This document shows positions 14,827 through 22,249 of a stretch of 23,088 bases of DNA, piece after piece. The stretch's first letter is position 1, and each line of letters begins with the position of its first letter. A model generated the notes under the pieces. That model was not told where the DNA came from. It worked only from the letters and a program-made list of their open reading frames with translations, and searched no databases. The translations under genes and the position numbers were made by a program. This DNA is from Methanomassiliicoccus sp. UBA345 (lineage in GTDB: Archaea > Thermoplasmatota > Thermoplasmata > Methanomassiliicoccales > Methanomassiliicoccaceae): contig DATD01000009.1 in the NCBI GenBank assembly GCA_002504525.1, forward strand, positions 106,290 through 129,377, in the 5' to 3' direction.

Positions 14827-15822
14827 ATGAGCGGTTCCAACAGCGTTCTGGTGATAGGCGGAGGTGCCGCGGGCTGCGCGGCCGCCGCGGAGCTGTCGCG
14901 TCGCGGAACGGCGGTCACCATCATCGAGGCCGCGGACCGGCTGGGAGGGCTGGCCGCCTTGCATTGCTGCAAGAGCACCAGCCGCTGCGAGCGATGCGAT
15001 GCCTGCCTGCCTCGAGACTTCGAGAGGGAGGTGCGCGGCGCCAGCGCGGCTAGGGTGCTGACGTCATCGAACGTGATCGACGCGATGACGGACGACGATG
15101 GCGTGCTGGTCCGCATGGCGACCCCGGATGGCGAGGTCGAGGAGCGCTTCGGCGTAGTGATCGTCTCGATCGGCGCCCCTCCGTTCGATCCTTCTCTGGA
15201 CCCCCGTCTTGGGTACGGCACGGTGAAGGGCGTCCTCTCGTCCCTGGACGTCGACCGGGCGGTGCGCGCCGGGACGTTCTCCGTTCCCGACGAGGCGGCG
15301 GTGGCGGTGGTGCAGTGCGTCGGTTCCCGGGACGCCAGGCACGGAGCGCCATACTGCTCCAAGGCCTGCTGCAAGTACGCGTTAAAGCTGGCAAGGCACC
15401 TGCAGACCTCCCGGCCTCGAATGGCCGTCACGTTCTTTCACATGGACTGGCGTCCCCTGGACGGCGACCTGTCCGCGCTGTCCCGCTGGGAGGCGGACGG
15501 CGCCACGGTGATTCGCTCCCGCCCCGCCGAGGTCTTTCAGAAGGACGGGCGCCCGGCGGTGCGGTACGCCGATCCGGCGGACGGGCCGAAGGAAGAGGCG
15601 TTCGATCTGGTGATGCTCACTGTGGGGATGATGCCTCCGGAGAGCGGCCCCTCCCTGGCCGCGATGTTGCGAGTTCAGCTCGACGACCTTGGATTCTTCA
15701 TTCCGGCTCAGGGCAGGGTGCTGGCCGCCGGCTGCTGCACCGGGCCCAAGGACATCGATGAGAGCGTCAAGGAAGGCATCGCCACAGCCGGAAGGGCCGT
15801 GGCCATCCTGGAGGGCCGATGA
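14827..15822 (+). CDS. HdrA-like FAD/iron-sulfur subunit (short form)
   Basis: This protein is related to the FAD-binding core of heterodisulfide reductase subunit A and of QmoA, the flavin site of electron bifurcation or confurcation complexes. The 331 residues show the dinucleotide motif VLVIGGGAAGC (8-17), a cysteine cluster C47, C48, C54, C57, C60, the HdrA hallmark QCVGSRDARHGAPYCSKACC (163-182) and the C-terminal AAGCCTGPKDIDESVKEGI. The C-terminal ferredoxin domains of full-length HdrA are missing; similar domains occur in the next gene. The frame is open upstream to 14347, but conserved sequence and the TATA box place the start at ATG 14827 (or GTG 14824). It is the first gene of a five-gene operon ending in metF and overlaps the next gene as ATGA. 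Confidence 0.88.
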   Translation: MSGSNSVLVIGGGAAGCAAAAELSRRGTAVTIIEAADRLGGLAALHCCKSTSRCERCDACLPRDFEREVRGASAARVLTSSNVIDAMTDDDGVLVRMATPDGEVEERFGVVIVSIGAPPFDPSLDPRLGYGTVKGVLSSLDVDRAVRAGTFSVPDEAAVAVVQCVGSRDARHGAPYCSKACCKYALKLARHLQTSRPRMAVTFFHMDWRPLDGDLSALSRWEADGATVIRSRPAEVFQKDGRPAVRYADPADGPKEEAFDLVMLTVGMMPPESGPSLAAMLRVQLDDLGFFIPAQGRVLAAGCCTGPKDIDESVKEGIATAGRAVAILEGR

Positions 15823-16805
15823 GGGCCGTGGTGGTGAGCGGGGAAGGATCAGCCGCGGCCATGGTGGCTGACGAGGTCGTCCGGCAGGGAGGGAGGGCCA
15901 TCCTGCTGCGGGAAGGGCCGCGAAGCTGCGCTCTCAGGCAGCCGGGCGGCATTGAGGTGGTGGCATCGCGCCTCATCGCCGTGAAGGGCGTTCCGGGCAG
16001 CATGCTCGCGGTTCTCGAGGATGGAGAACTGGAATGTTCCTCGGTGGTCATCGTCAACGATCTCCACATTTCATCGCCCAGACCTCCCGCGGAACCGCTT
16101 CGCAACCTCTTCCGGACCTTGCCGGCAGGAACGGTCGTCCTCGACCTGCGCGGAGGGCCGGACCGCGGCGGAAGGGCGCAGGCGCTGAGGGCCGCCATCG
16201 CCATGCTGGACGAGGGCAGCGAGGTCGTCGTTCTGACCGATGAGGTGCTGGCATACGGCCGGGATGAGCTGCTGTACCGCCAGGCACAACGGGACGGGGC
16301 GATGTTCATCCGGCCCGGGTCGCTCGAATGGAGCGGGGACCTGTTGAAGATCGCCGATGCGGTCACCGGCGACGTCATCTCGGTAAGGCCGACCGCCGTC
16401 CTGTCGGAGTCGGAAGTCGAAGAGCACCTGGCCGATCAGGGAACGGTGAGCATGGGGCCTTCGGCAACGCTCCGGCGCGGCGTCCTTAGGGTGCGAGCCA
16501 ATCTGCTCGATGACGAGCTGGCGACCGAAGCGAGGGCAGCCGCGACCCTCGCCCTGAGGCCGCCCTCGCCGCTGCACCCCGCCGAGGTCGATGAGACGCA
16601 GTGCTCGGCATGCCTGACCTGCGTCCGCATATGCCCGTTCAGCGCGCCGTACATGAACGGCAGTGGGAAGGCGAGCGTCGATCCCGGTCGATGCCGTGCA
16701 TGCGGCAAGTGCGTGGCCGCCTGCGCGGGAAAGGCCATCACTATTCAGGGCAGCACCGATCAGGAGCTGGACGCCCGCATCATGGCGGCGATGGAGGGAA
16801 GATGA
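15819..16805 (+). CDS. Second HdrA-related subunit with C-terminal 2x[4Fe-4S] ferredoxin domain
   Basis: This 328-residue subunit ends in two classic ferredoxin motifs: C262, C265, C268, C272 and C292, C295, C298, C302, enough for two [4Fe-4S] clusters. The preceding 250 residues look like a degraded HdrA/QmoB-type flavoprotein. The N-terminus VVVSGEGSAAAMVADEVV is Rossmann-like but has lost the regular GxGxxG, and LLYRQAQRDGAMFIRPGSLE resembles the corresponding HdrA segment. I infer that it pairs with the upstream FAD subunit to make up one HdrA-like unit, as in QmoA/QmoB, and wires the flavin to ferredoxin or to the MvhD-like protein. It overlaps both neighbours by ATGA. Flavin binding by this subunit is doubtful. 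Confidence 0.8.
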   Translation: MRAVVVSGEGSAAAMVADEVVRQGGRAILLREGPRSCALRQPGGIEVVASRLIAVKGVPGSMLAVLEDGELECSSVVIVNDLHISSPRPPAEPLRNLFRTLPAGTVVLDLRGGPDRGGRAQALRAAIAMLDEGSEVVVLTDEVLAYGRDELLYRQAQRDGAMFIRPGSLEWSGDLLKIADAVTGDVISVRPTAVLSESEVEEHLADQGTVSMGPSATLRRGVLRVRANLLDDELATEARAAATLALRPPSPLHPAEVDETQCSACLTCVRICPFSAPYMNGSGKASVDPGRCRACGKCVAACAGKAITIQGSTDQELDARIMAAMEGR

Positions 16806-17206
16806 GCAACGTGATAGCGCTGATATGCTCCGCCGCCCTGGGCGCGTTGGAGCTGGCGAGGGAGAACGGGCTGTCGGTGCCTGAGGAAGTAGCTGTGGTG
16901 GAGGTCCCCTGCTCCGGGCGGGTGGACGAGGCGACCGTACTGAGGACCCTGCGGAAGGGCGCTCGAGCGGTCCTGGTGGTCGGCTGCCTCATGGGCAACT
17001 GCCGCTTCAGCACCGGCAACCACGAGGCGCATCGCAACATCGACGAGGCGAAGCACATACTCCGCCAGCTCGGGCTGGCGCCGGAGAGGGTGGAGATCAT
17101 CGAGGTCTCGTCGATACAGTACGTCAAGCTGGTGAACGCAATGAACGCCATGACCGAGCAGGCCGAGAGGCTGGGGCCCATCAGGCTCATGGAGGGGGAC
17201 CGATGA
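16802..17206 (+). CDS. MvhD-like iron-sulfur electron-transfer subunit
   Basis: This 134-residue protein belongs to the MvhD/FlpD family, whose [2Fe-2S] protein links an electron donor module to HdrA. The core is recognisable: VPCSGRVDEATVLRTLRKGA, then VLVVGCLMGNCRFSTGNHEA. The four cysteines are C9, C37, C62 and C67. The usual N-terminal Cys-x-x-Cys (CNWC-type) is reduced to a single Cys-Ser-Ala-Ala, and GDCHY is changed to GNCRF, so the cluster environment may differ. The ATG overlaps the preceding TGA, with a GGAGGG just upstream, and the gene ends in an ATGA overlap with metV. The placement suggests it carries electrons between the HdrA-like pair and MetV/MetF. Confidence 0.87.
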   Translation: MSNVIALICSAALGALELARENGLSVPEEVAVVEVPCSGRVDEATVLRTLRKGARAVLVVGCLMGNCRFSTGNHEAHRNIDEAKHILRQLGLAPERVEIIEVSSIQYVKLVNAMNAMTEQAERLGPIRLMEGDR

Positions 17207-17904
17207 TCATCGCCGAGCAGAAGGAGATCACGAGGATCATCGAGATGATCGATGGCCGCCGCTCGGTGCTGGTGGCGGGCTGCCGCTCCTGCGTGGCCGT
17301 CTGCCAGGCCGGGGGCGAGCGCGAGGTCGCCGCGCTGGCCGAGGCGCTTCGTCTGCACGCCGCCGCCGGAGGGCTGGAGCGGAGCGTTGAAACGGTGACG
17401 GTGGAGAGGCAGTGCGAGAAGGAGTGGGTCCAGGAGATCGCCCACCTAGTGGAGGGAAAGGACGCGGTGCTCTCTCTGGCATGCGGGGTCGGTGCGCAGG
17501 TTATGCAGGCCCTCTATCCGGAAGTGCAGGTGCTTCCCGGATTGAACACCAGCAACATGGGGGCGCCGGTGGAGCAGGGAGTGTACGAGGAGAGGTGCGG
17601 CGGCTGCGGCGATTGCGTGCTCCATCTCACCGGCGGGATATGCCCAGTGGCCCGCTGCTCGAAATCCCTTCTGAACGGACCGTGCGGAGGCTCCCAAAAC
17701 GGGCTGTGCGAGATCGATCCCGAAACTCCGTGCGCCTGGGAACTGATATATCGCTCCCTTGTCCGACTGGGACATCCGGAGCTGATCGAGGTGAATATAC
17801 CGCCCAAGGATTGGATGCCCTCCCGTCATGGCGGACCGCGCCGCATCGTGAGGAAGAGCGCGGTGCTCAGTGACGAGGAGCGCGACCGGGGGGTGGGGCT
17901 ATGA
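17203..17904 (+). CDS. metV: MetV-type partner of methylenetetrahydrofolate reductase, zinc/iron-sulfur protein
   Basis: MetV-type proteins (MTHFR C-terminal domain family) are the cysteine-rich partners of MetF in acetogens and related anaerobes. The 233-residue protein has an N-terminal cluster motif GCRSCVAVCQAGG (C27, C30, C34), single cysteines at 71 and 94, and the diagnostic C-terminal domain. That domain contains RCGGCGDCVLHLTGGICPVA (C132, C135, C138, C147), RCSKSLLNGPCGGSQNGLCE (C152, C161, C169) and C177. These residues can hold iron-sulfur clusters and feed electrons to the MetF flavin. It overlaps mvhD-like and metF by ATGA. Its presence argues that this reductase takes electrons from iron-sulfur proteins rather than directly from NAD(P)H. 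Confidence 0.92.
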   Translation: MIIAEQKEITRIIEMIDGRRSVLVAGCRSCVAVCQAGGEREVAALAEALRLHAAAGGLERSVETVTVERQCEKEWVQEIAHLVEGKDAVLSLACGVGAQVMQALYPEVQVLPGLNTSNMGAPVEQGVYEERCGGCGDCVLHLTGGICPVARCSKSLLNGPCGGSQNGLCEIDPETPCAWELIYRSLVRLGHPELIEVNIPPKDWMPSRHGGPRRIVRKSAVLSDEERDRGVGL

Positions 17905-18812
17905 GCTACCGGAGCAACCTGGAAAGGGTGCTGGCATCCGGCCGGTTCGCTGTCACCGCCGAGATCGGGCCGCCCAAGTCAGCCAGCGGCGACGCCGTCA
18001 GGCAGCGCGCCCGCATGCTCAGGGGGCATGCCGACGCATTCAACCTTACCGACAATCAGACCGCCATCGTACGTCTCAGCAGCGTGGCGTCAGCCGCCCT
18101 TTGCATCCAGGAGGGGATCGAGCCGGTGGTCCAGATGACATGTCGGGACCGCAACCGCATCGCGCTGCAGTCGGACCTGCTAGGAGCAGCGTCGCTGGGC
18201 GTCCGCAACGTGCTGTGCCTGTCCGGGGACCACCAGACGTTCGGCAACCAGAAAGGGGCGAAGAACGTCTACGACCTGGACCCCATACAGGAGCTGGTGG
18301 TGTTCCGCAGGATGAGGGACGAGGGCATGGTATGGGGAGGTGACGCGTTGGAGCAGGCTCCGCAGGTGTTCCTTGGCGCGACGACCAACCCGTTCGCCGA
18401 TCCCTTCGAGCTGCGTGCCGTCCGCCTGGCGAAGAAGGTGAGCGCCGGGGCGGAGTTCGTGCAGACCCAAGCGGTGTTCGACCTGGAGCGCTTCGAGAGG
18501 TTCATGGAGCAGGTCCGCGAAAGACGGCTGGACGAGAAGGTCCATGTCCTGGCCGGGGTCATCCCGCTGCGCTCAGCCGGCGCTGCGAGATACATGAGGG
18601 ACAAGGTCTCCGGCATGTCCGTGCCGGATGAGATCGTGGACCGCATGAAGAACGCCCCGGAACCGAAGAAGGAGGGCGTGAGGATATGCCTGGAAACGAT
18701 CGAGCAGTTGCGTTCGGTCAGGGGCGTTCACGGCATCCACATCATGGCCATAGGGTGGGAGGATATCGTGCCCGAGGTGGTGGAGCAAGCAGGACTGTCG
18801 CCCCGCCCATGA
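17901..18812 (+). CDS. metF: Methylenetetrahydrofolate reductase
   Basis: MetF reduces methylene-tetrahydrofolate to methyl-tetrahydrofolate on FAD or FMN in a TIM barrel. The 303 residues show VTAEIGPPK with the conserved E21, the MTCRDRNRIALQSDLLGAAS segment (79-98), LCLSGDHQTFGN (about 106-116) with D110 in the position of the flavin-contacting acid, and TNPFADP further on. The C-terminal GVHGIHIMAIGWEDIVPEVV is typical of the MetV-associated short form. It closes the five-gene operon, starting in an ATGA overlap with metV. A perfect five-pair stem (AGCGC-ATC-GCGCT, 18812-18824) begins at its stop. Its product is the methyl donor for the AcsE-like protein encoded at the right edge. Confidence 0.95.
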   Translation: MSYRSNLERVLASGRFAVTAEIGPPKSASGDAVRQRARMLRGHADAFNLTDNQTAIVRLSSVASAALCIQEGIEPVVQMTCRDRNRIALQSDLLGAASLGVRNVLCLSGDHQTFGNQKGAKNVYDLDPIQELVVFRRMRDEGMVWGGDALEQAPQVFLGATTNPFADPFELRAVRLAKKVSAGAEFVQTQAVFDLERFERFMEQVRERRLDEKVHVLAGVIPLRSAGAARYMRDKVSGMSVPDEIVDRMKNAPEPKKEGVRICLETIEQLRSVRGVHGIHIMAIGWEDIVPEVVEQAGLSPRP

Positions 18813-18860
18813 GCGCATCGCGCTGATGGAGCGATGGATAGAAATGATGGCCCGGAGGCC

Positions 18861-18865
18861 AAAAA
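18861..18865 (-). terminator. T-run after the microprotein gene
   Basis: The coding strand has TTTTT about 33 bases after the microprotein stop, followed by the stem TGGCC-TCCG-GGCCA. Archaeal termination needs little more than a T-run, so this is plausible but weak. Confidence 0.3.
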
Positions 18866-18897
18866 GATTCGCTTGCCTATGAGCCTCGTGCCGTTCT

Positions 18898-18981
18898 TCA
18901 GAAGGGCCCGTAACCCCAGTTTATCGCGATGTAGGTGAACGCTACCACCACGAACGCCTTCAGATAGGTAAAGCTGAACAT
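18898..18981 (-). CDS. 27-residue hydrophobic membrane microprotein
   Basis: This is a short open frame, missed by length cut-offs, starting at ATG 18981 and ending with TGA at 18898. The protein starts MFSFTYLKAF, continues through a hydrophobic stretch rich in Val, Ala, Phe and Ile (about residues 9-20) and ends NWGYGPF; it reads as one transmembrane helix with an aromatic tail. Support for translation is strong: AGGAGGTG (18995-18988) lies six bases before the ATG, the best ribosome-binding site in the window, and a CATAAATACC promoter lies upstream. I recognise no family. It lies between metF (convergent) and the secreted protein gene, so it could be a small subunit of a membrane complex or a stress peptide. 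Confidence 0.65.
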   Translation of the reverse strand: MFSFTYLKAFVVVAFTYIAINWGYGPF

Positions 18982-19041
18982 CTTTTTCACCTCCTTTCCA
19001 TTGGTCCCCCACCGAGGGATGGTTCCTTTTTTGGAGCAGCC

Positions 19042-19051
19042 GGTATTTATG
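19042..19051 (-). promoter_or_regulatory. TATA box of the microprotein gene
   Basis: The coding strand reads CATAAATACC, predicting a transcript start near 19019 and a leader of about 38 bases that contains the strong Shine-Dalgarno. Most other promoters in the window appear leaderless, so this gene is unusual. The rest of 19052-19236 holds only the 3' flank of the secreted-protein gene. Confidence 0.5.
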
Positions 19052-19190
19052 GATATCTAAAAAGATAAGGTTGATTAATCATCTCTGAACAATAAGGGCA
19101 TTGACCTCCTGGATGACCAAGATATGCATGGATATGCCGTCCGAGCCGCCCAGACAACGGTAAGGCCTTAAGGAGCAAAGCATCGATTCG

Positions 19191-19229
19191 AAAAATAAGT
19201 GGGAAAGGGTTTATGGTGCTCTAGTGCCA
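19191..19229 (-). terminator. Probable terminator of the secreted-protein gene
   Basis: Just after the stop at 19237 there is a weak stem TGGCAC-TAGA-GCACCA on the coding strand (19229-19214, two G-T pairs), followed by TTATTTTTCG (19197-19188). Confidence 0.35.
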
Positions 19230-19236
19230 CATGCGC

Positions 19237-21228
19237 TCAGTCCGCTGCATCGACCTCGAAGTTGATCAGGACGGCGCCGACCGCCATCTTCCCCTCGCCG
19301 AAGGAGAAAGAGGAAGCATCAAGGTACAGCTCCTGTCCCTCCAGGTAGGAGAGGAAGGAGTAGATGCTCACCTCTACCTCCTGGCCGCCAAGGCAGAAGA
19401 ACAGGGTGTCGCAGTCGTCCACGTAGTCCTCGGTCTCCAGGGTGATGTCCCTGACCTCGCCGGCAGCGCACTTGGAGCTGTCGACGTGGATGGCGAGATC
19501 GAAGCACTCGGCCTCACAGATGCAGTCGTCGGCCCAAACCTTGCCGTTGAGGGTAAGGTCTGTGCATACATCGATGGTGCTCTTCTCATCGGTGTTGGTC
19601 ACCACGACGAGCTGGCGGTAGGAGAACGCGGCCTTCACGTTGAGGGACGCACACTCACCGAACGGGATCACATCGCAGCACTCCATCTCCGCAACCGTCT
19701 CCACCGTGATCATGTCGGGGTAGAGGGGCATGAAGAGAGGCGCGTAGTCGTAGACGCCGTTGTACTCCGCATCGTCATCGTAGTTGCAGATCTCGACGTA
19801 GGCCTGGTTGCGGAACAGGCAGTTGGCCAGACCGGCGAGCTCGAGGTCGTCGATGGTGAAGGTCACCTCATACGGATAGTAGTACCATTCTCCGGGAAGG
19901 AGCATGGGCATACAGGAGGTGTCCACCTCGATGCAAGCGATGTCAACCCAGCAATCTCCGTCATAGTTGGAGAGCGCGGGCGCCTCGGGATCGATCTGGA
20001 GCATCTGTATGGTGTCGACGATCTTCAGGCCCTCGGTGGGGTAGCAACCGGTGTTGATCACCTTGATCGCTCCGGCCACGGTCAGGGTGGTCACGTCGGA
20101 GGTGCAGTTCATCTCGATGACCTTGGGCTCGGTGAGGTCCTCATCGACCGGCATGTCGGAGCCGATGTAGATGAAGGTCTCAGGGTCCAGCTCGTAGCGG
20201 ATGTACTCGGTCCAGCCGGTCACGGCGGCGGTCTTCTCGACGCACAGGGTGGTCTCGTCCTCGCCGGTGGTGACGGTCAGCCTAGCCTCCGAGGTCAGGC
20301 ACGTCTCGGTGTCGCAGGTCACTAGGGTGGCATGGTTGGCGATGCAGTAGGTGTTGTACCGCGGCGCCTCCCTGTTCTCCAGGATGAACTCGACGCAGAT
20401 GTCCCATTCGTTGCAGTCGTCGCCTCCCAGCACCCACGGACCGACGTCGGTCAGGGGTATGGCGGCGAACCCGGCGGGAATGCTGAAGTAGTCGGTGAGG
20501 GTAGCGGCCTCATCGATCACGATGCACTCCATCTCGCACGGCAGCTCGAAGTCGGCACATGCCTGGACTCCGAATGCGGAGCCGTCGTTGCCGTCGAAGT
20601 TGCAGATGGTGACGTCGGCGACGTTGCGGAGATCGCACTCGATCAGCTCAGCGTCGAACAGGACCTCATACGCGTAGGAGTAGCACTCGCCGGCCTGCAG
20701 GACGGGCTTGGCGCTTACGTCCACACAGACGGTCACGGCATCAACGAACTCGCATCCGTCCCACACCTGAACGATGTCGGTGATGGCAAGCCCCTCGGTG
20801 GGGCAGTCGCCGGTGTTGGTGACGGTTATGAGCCCGCGAACGCCGAACACTTCCTCGATGCATACGGACCTGTTAACGTCGATGACGTAGGACATCTCAA
20901 CACACTCGCCAGGCTCGATCTGCATCTCGCAAATGTCGTCCTTGAGGTGCTTCTCAAGTTCCCAGCTGTATATCGTTCTCTTCTCCCAGAATCCAGTGGC
21001 GGTCTTGGTGGCCGTTATCGTCGTGACTGATGGTTCAGGGTCTCCGGGCAGCTCATCTGTGGGTTCCTTGTCCCCGTTCTGGGGATCGTCTCCACCCGGC
21101 AGATCATTGTTGTCTCCCGTGTCCGCGCTCCCCGTGGAGAGCGGGCCCTGATCCAAAGCCACCACGAAAGCGGCCATTACGATCGCTAGAGCTACCGCTA
21201 AGGCAGCTATCTTGCTTGTTTTCTTCAT
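19237..21228 (-). CDS. Secreted acidic cysteine-rich protein with two internal repeats
   Basis: This 663-residue protein has a Sec-type signal peptide (about 1-25, lysines then a hydrophobic core) and an acidic Pro/Gly/Asp/Asn linker (about 28-68). It then has two copies of a long beta-rich module. Matching pairs are ITVTNTGDCPTEGLAITDIV with IKVINTGCYPTEGLKIVDTI, AGECYSYAYEVLFDAEL with PGEWYYYPYEVTFTIDD, and RNVADVTICNFDGN with RNQAYVEICNYDDD. By my count it has 35 cysteines, nearly all outside the signal, implying many disulfides. The modules resemble DUF11-like or Ig-like adhesive repeats of envelope proteins. No lipobox, C-terminal helix or sorting motif is seen, so it may be free or held by its uncleaved N-terminus. 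An A/T-rich TATA region lies upstream. Function is unknown. Confidence 0.75.
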   Translation of the reverse strand: MKKTSKIAALAVALAIVMAAFVVALDQGPLSTGSADTGDNNDLPGGDDPQNGDKEPTDELPGDPEPSVTTITATKTATGFWEKRTIYSWELEKHLKDDICEMQIEPGECVEMSYVIDVNRSVCIEEVFGVRGLITVTNTGDCPTEGLAITDIVQVWDGCEFVDAVTVCVDVSAKPVLQAGECYSYAYEVLFDAELIECDLRNVADVTICNFDGNDGSAFGVQACADFELPCEMECIVIDEAATLTDYFSIPAGFAAIPLTDVGPWVLGGDDCNEWDICVEFILENREAPRYNTYCIANHATLVTCDTETCLTSEARLTVTTGEDETTLCVEKTAAVTGWTEYIRYELDPETFIYIGSDMPVDEDLTEPKVIEMNCTSDVTTLTVAGAIKVINTGCYPTEGLKIVDTIQMLQIDPEAPALSNYDGDCWVDIACIEVDTSCMPMLLPGEWYYYPYEVTFTIDDLELAGLANCLFRNQAYVEICNYDDDAEYNGVYDYAPLFMPLYPDMITVETVAEMECCDVIPFGECASLNVKAAFSYRQLVVVTNTDEKSTIDVCTDLTLNGKVWADDCICEAECFDLAIHVDSSKCAAGEVRDITLETEDYVDDCDTLFFCLGGQEVEVSIYSFLSYLEGQELYLDASSFSFGEGKMAVGAVLINFEVDAAD

Positions 21229-21269
21229 TCAAACCCCCCTAGAAGTTGTTTCGCAGTTTGTTTTGGAGC

Positions 21270-21282
21270 ATTTATTAAAAAT
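21270..21282 (-). promoter_or_regulatory. TATA region of the secreted-protein gene
   Basis: The coding strand reads ATTTTTAATAAATG, which would start transcription near 21248. The short leader carries AGGGGGGT four bases before the ATG as a possible weak Shine-Dalgarno. A short inverted repeat ATGAT-AAT-ATCAT (21302-21314) lies upstream of the box. The rest of the A/T-rich gap to 21383 shows nothing else. Confidence 0.45.
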
Positions 21283-21383
21283 AGCTTTCTATGAATGTAC
21301 GATGATAATATCATTCGAGATAATGCTATTTTACTACCGTCAATATGAGGGCCAGATCATACTTTATCGTAAAGGTTCATTGC

Positions 21384-22205
21384 TCACAAAGGGGCATCGT
21401 GCTCTTGGCACATCCCGGCATACTCGCACCACCGGCATAGCGGCCCCTCCTGCCGGGGATAGCGGACGCATCCCTCGATCTCCTCGATCAGGGCCGAAGT
21501 GTCGGCCTCGAGACGCTCCAGCTGCTCAGGGGTCCGGCGGCTTCGCATCTGCCGGCCAAAGGCCAGATAGTGCCATATCAAGTGCACTTCCTTGACGTCC
21601 GGGAACGATCGCCGCACCCCTATCTCGTAGAGGGCCAGCTGGCGGTCCTTTCCGATGACGGCCGGTGACGGCATCCTCTTGCCGGTCTTGTAGTCGTGGA
21701 TCTCGTACACGCCGTCGCCAAGGCATGTAAGACGGTCTATGTACCCGATCATCTCGTGCTCCCTGCTTCCGGAGATGTTGAACCTGAGCTCATGCTCCAG
21801 CCCGACCGTGTCCCCTTCATCGAAAGGGTAGTTGCTCCGATAGTAGGCCATCAGCATGCTCTGCGCCCTTAGCAGGTGGTCATGCGGAGTGGCGTCCTTC
21901 CTTACAATGAAGACCGAATCGTCGAACAGTTCGTCCCAGCGGTTCCGGAGGCGGGCCGTGAGCTGCTCCCACCCCACCACCTGGCCGTCCCGCGCCATGG
22001 CATAGAGATGCTCCAGGGAATCATGGACCAGCGTTCCGGTGAAGGCCTCGATGCCCACCGCCTCCTCCACCTCCACCTTGTCGACGTAGCGCAGCCTGTA
22101 CCGGCGGGGGCATTGCTCGAAAACGCTCAGGCGGGAATGAGAATACGGTTCCGTGGCCTTCGCCACGTTCAGAGGGGTCTTAAGGATATCCCCCGACCTC
22201 CCCAC
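21384..22205 (-). CDS. Cas4/RecB-like PD-(D/E)XK nuclease with iron-sulfur cysteines
   Basis: This 273-residue stand-alone nuclease belongs to the RecB/AddB/Cas4 group. Motifs in order are YSHSRLSVFEQCPRRYRLRY with C32, the GTLVHDSLE motif with H61, an acidic strand in IGYIDRLTC, the DYKTGK motif with the catalytic lysine, QLALYEIGVR (the Q-x-x-x-Y motif), and the C-terminal triplet C257, C260, C266. C32 plus these three form the [4Fe-4S] clamp typical of Cas4 and AddB. The likely role is 5'-3' or end-resection exonuclease in DNA repair. There are no CRISPR repeats or other cas genes in the window. The start is a GTG at 22205 without a clear Shine-Dalgarno, so the N-terminal residues are uncertain. 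Confidence 0.87.
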   Translation of the reverse strand: MGRSGDILKTPLNVAKATEPYSHSRLSVFEQCPRRYRLRYVDKVEVEEAVGIEAFTGTLVHDSLEHLYAMARDGQVVGWEQLTARLRNRWDELFDDSVFIVRKDATPHDHLLRAQSMLMAYYRSNYPFDEGDTVGLEHELRFNISGSREHEMIGYIDRLTCLGDGVYEIHDYKTGKRMPSPAVIGKDRQLALYEIGVRRSFPDVKEVHLIWHYLAFGRQMRSRRTPEQLERLEADTSALIEEIEGCVRYPRQEGPLCRWCEYAGMCQEHDAPL

Positions 22206-22249
22206 CCCGGCGGAAGGTTCGGCTCATCAGCCGCGGGCCGGTCCACTAT

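Noticed and set aside
18728..19012. A 94-codon minus-strand frame overlapping the end of metF
   Set aside because: It overlaps the conserved metF C-terminus antisense and the microprotein frame, and its composition is that of a shadow frame.
19078..19110. An AGGAGGT followed by a minus-strand ATG (19101) and an eight-codon frame
   Set aside because: The spacing of about two bases is too short and the peptide is only eight residues; probably chance, since no gene follows in frame.
19111..19161. A 15-codon plus-strand frame starting ATGACC
   Set aside because: It has no ribosome-binding site or promoter and no recognisable composition.
21384..22205. CRISPR-associated Cas4 and a nearby CRISPR array
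   Set aside because: The protein has Cas4-like motifs, but no direct-repeat array or other cas gene is in the window, so a general repair nuclease is the safer call.
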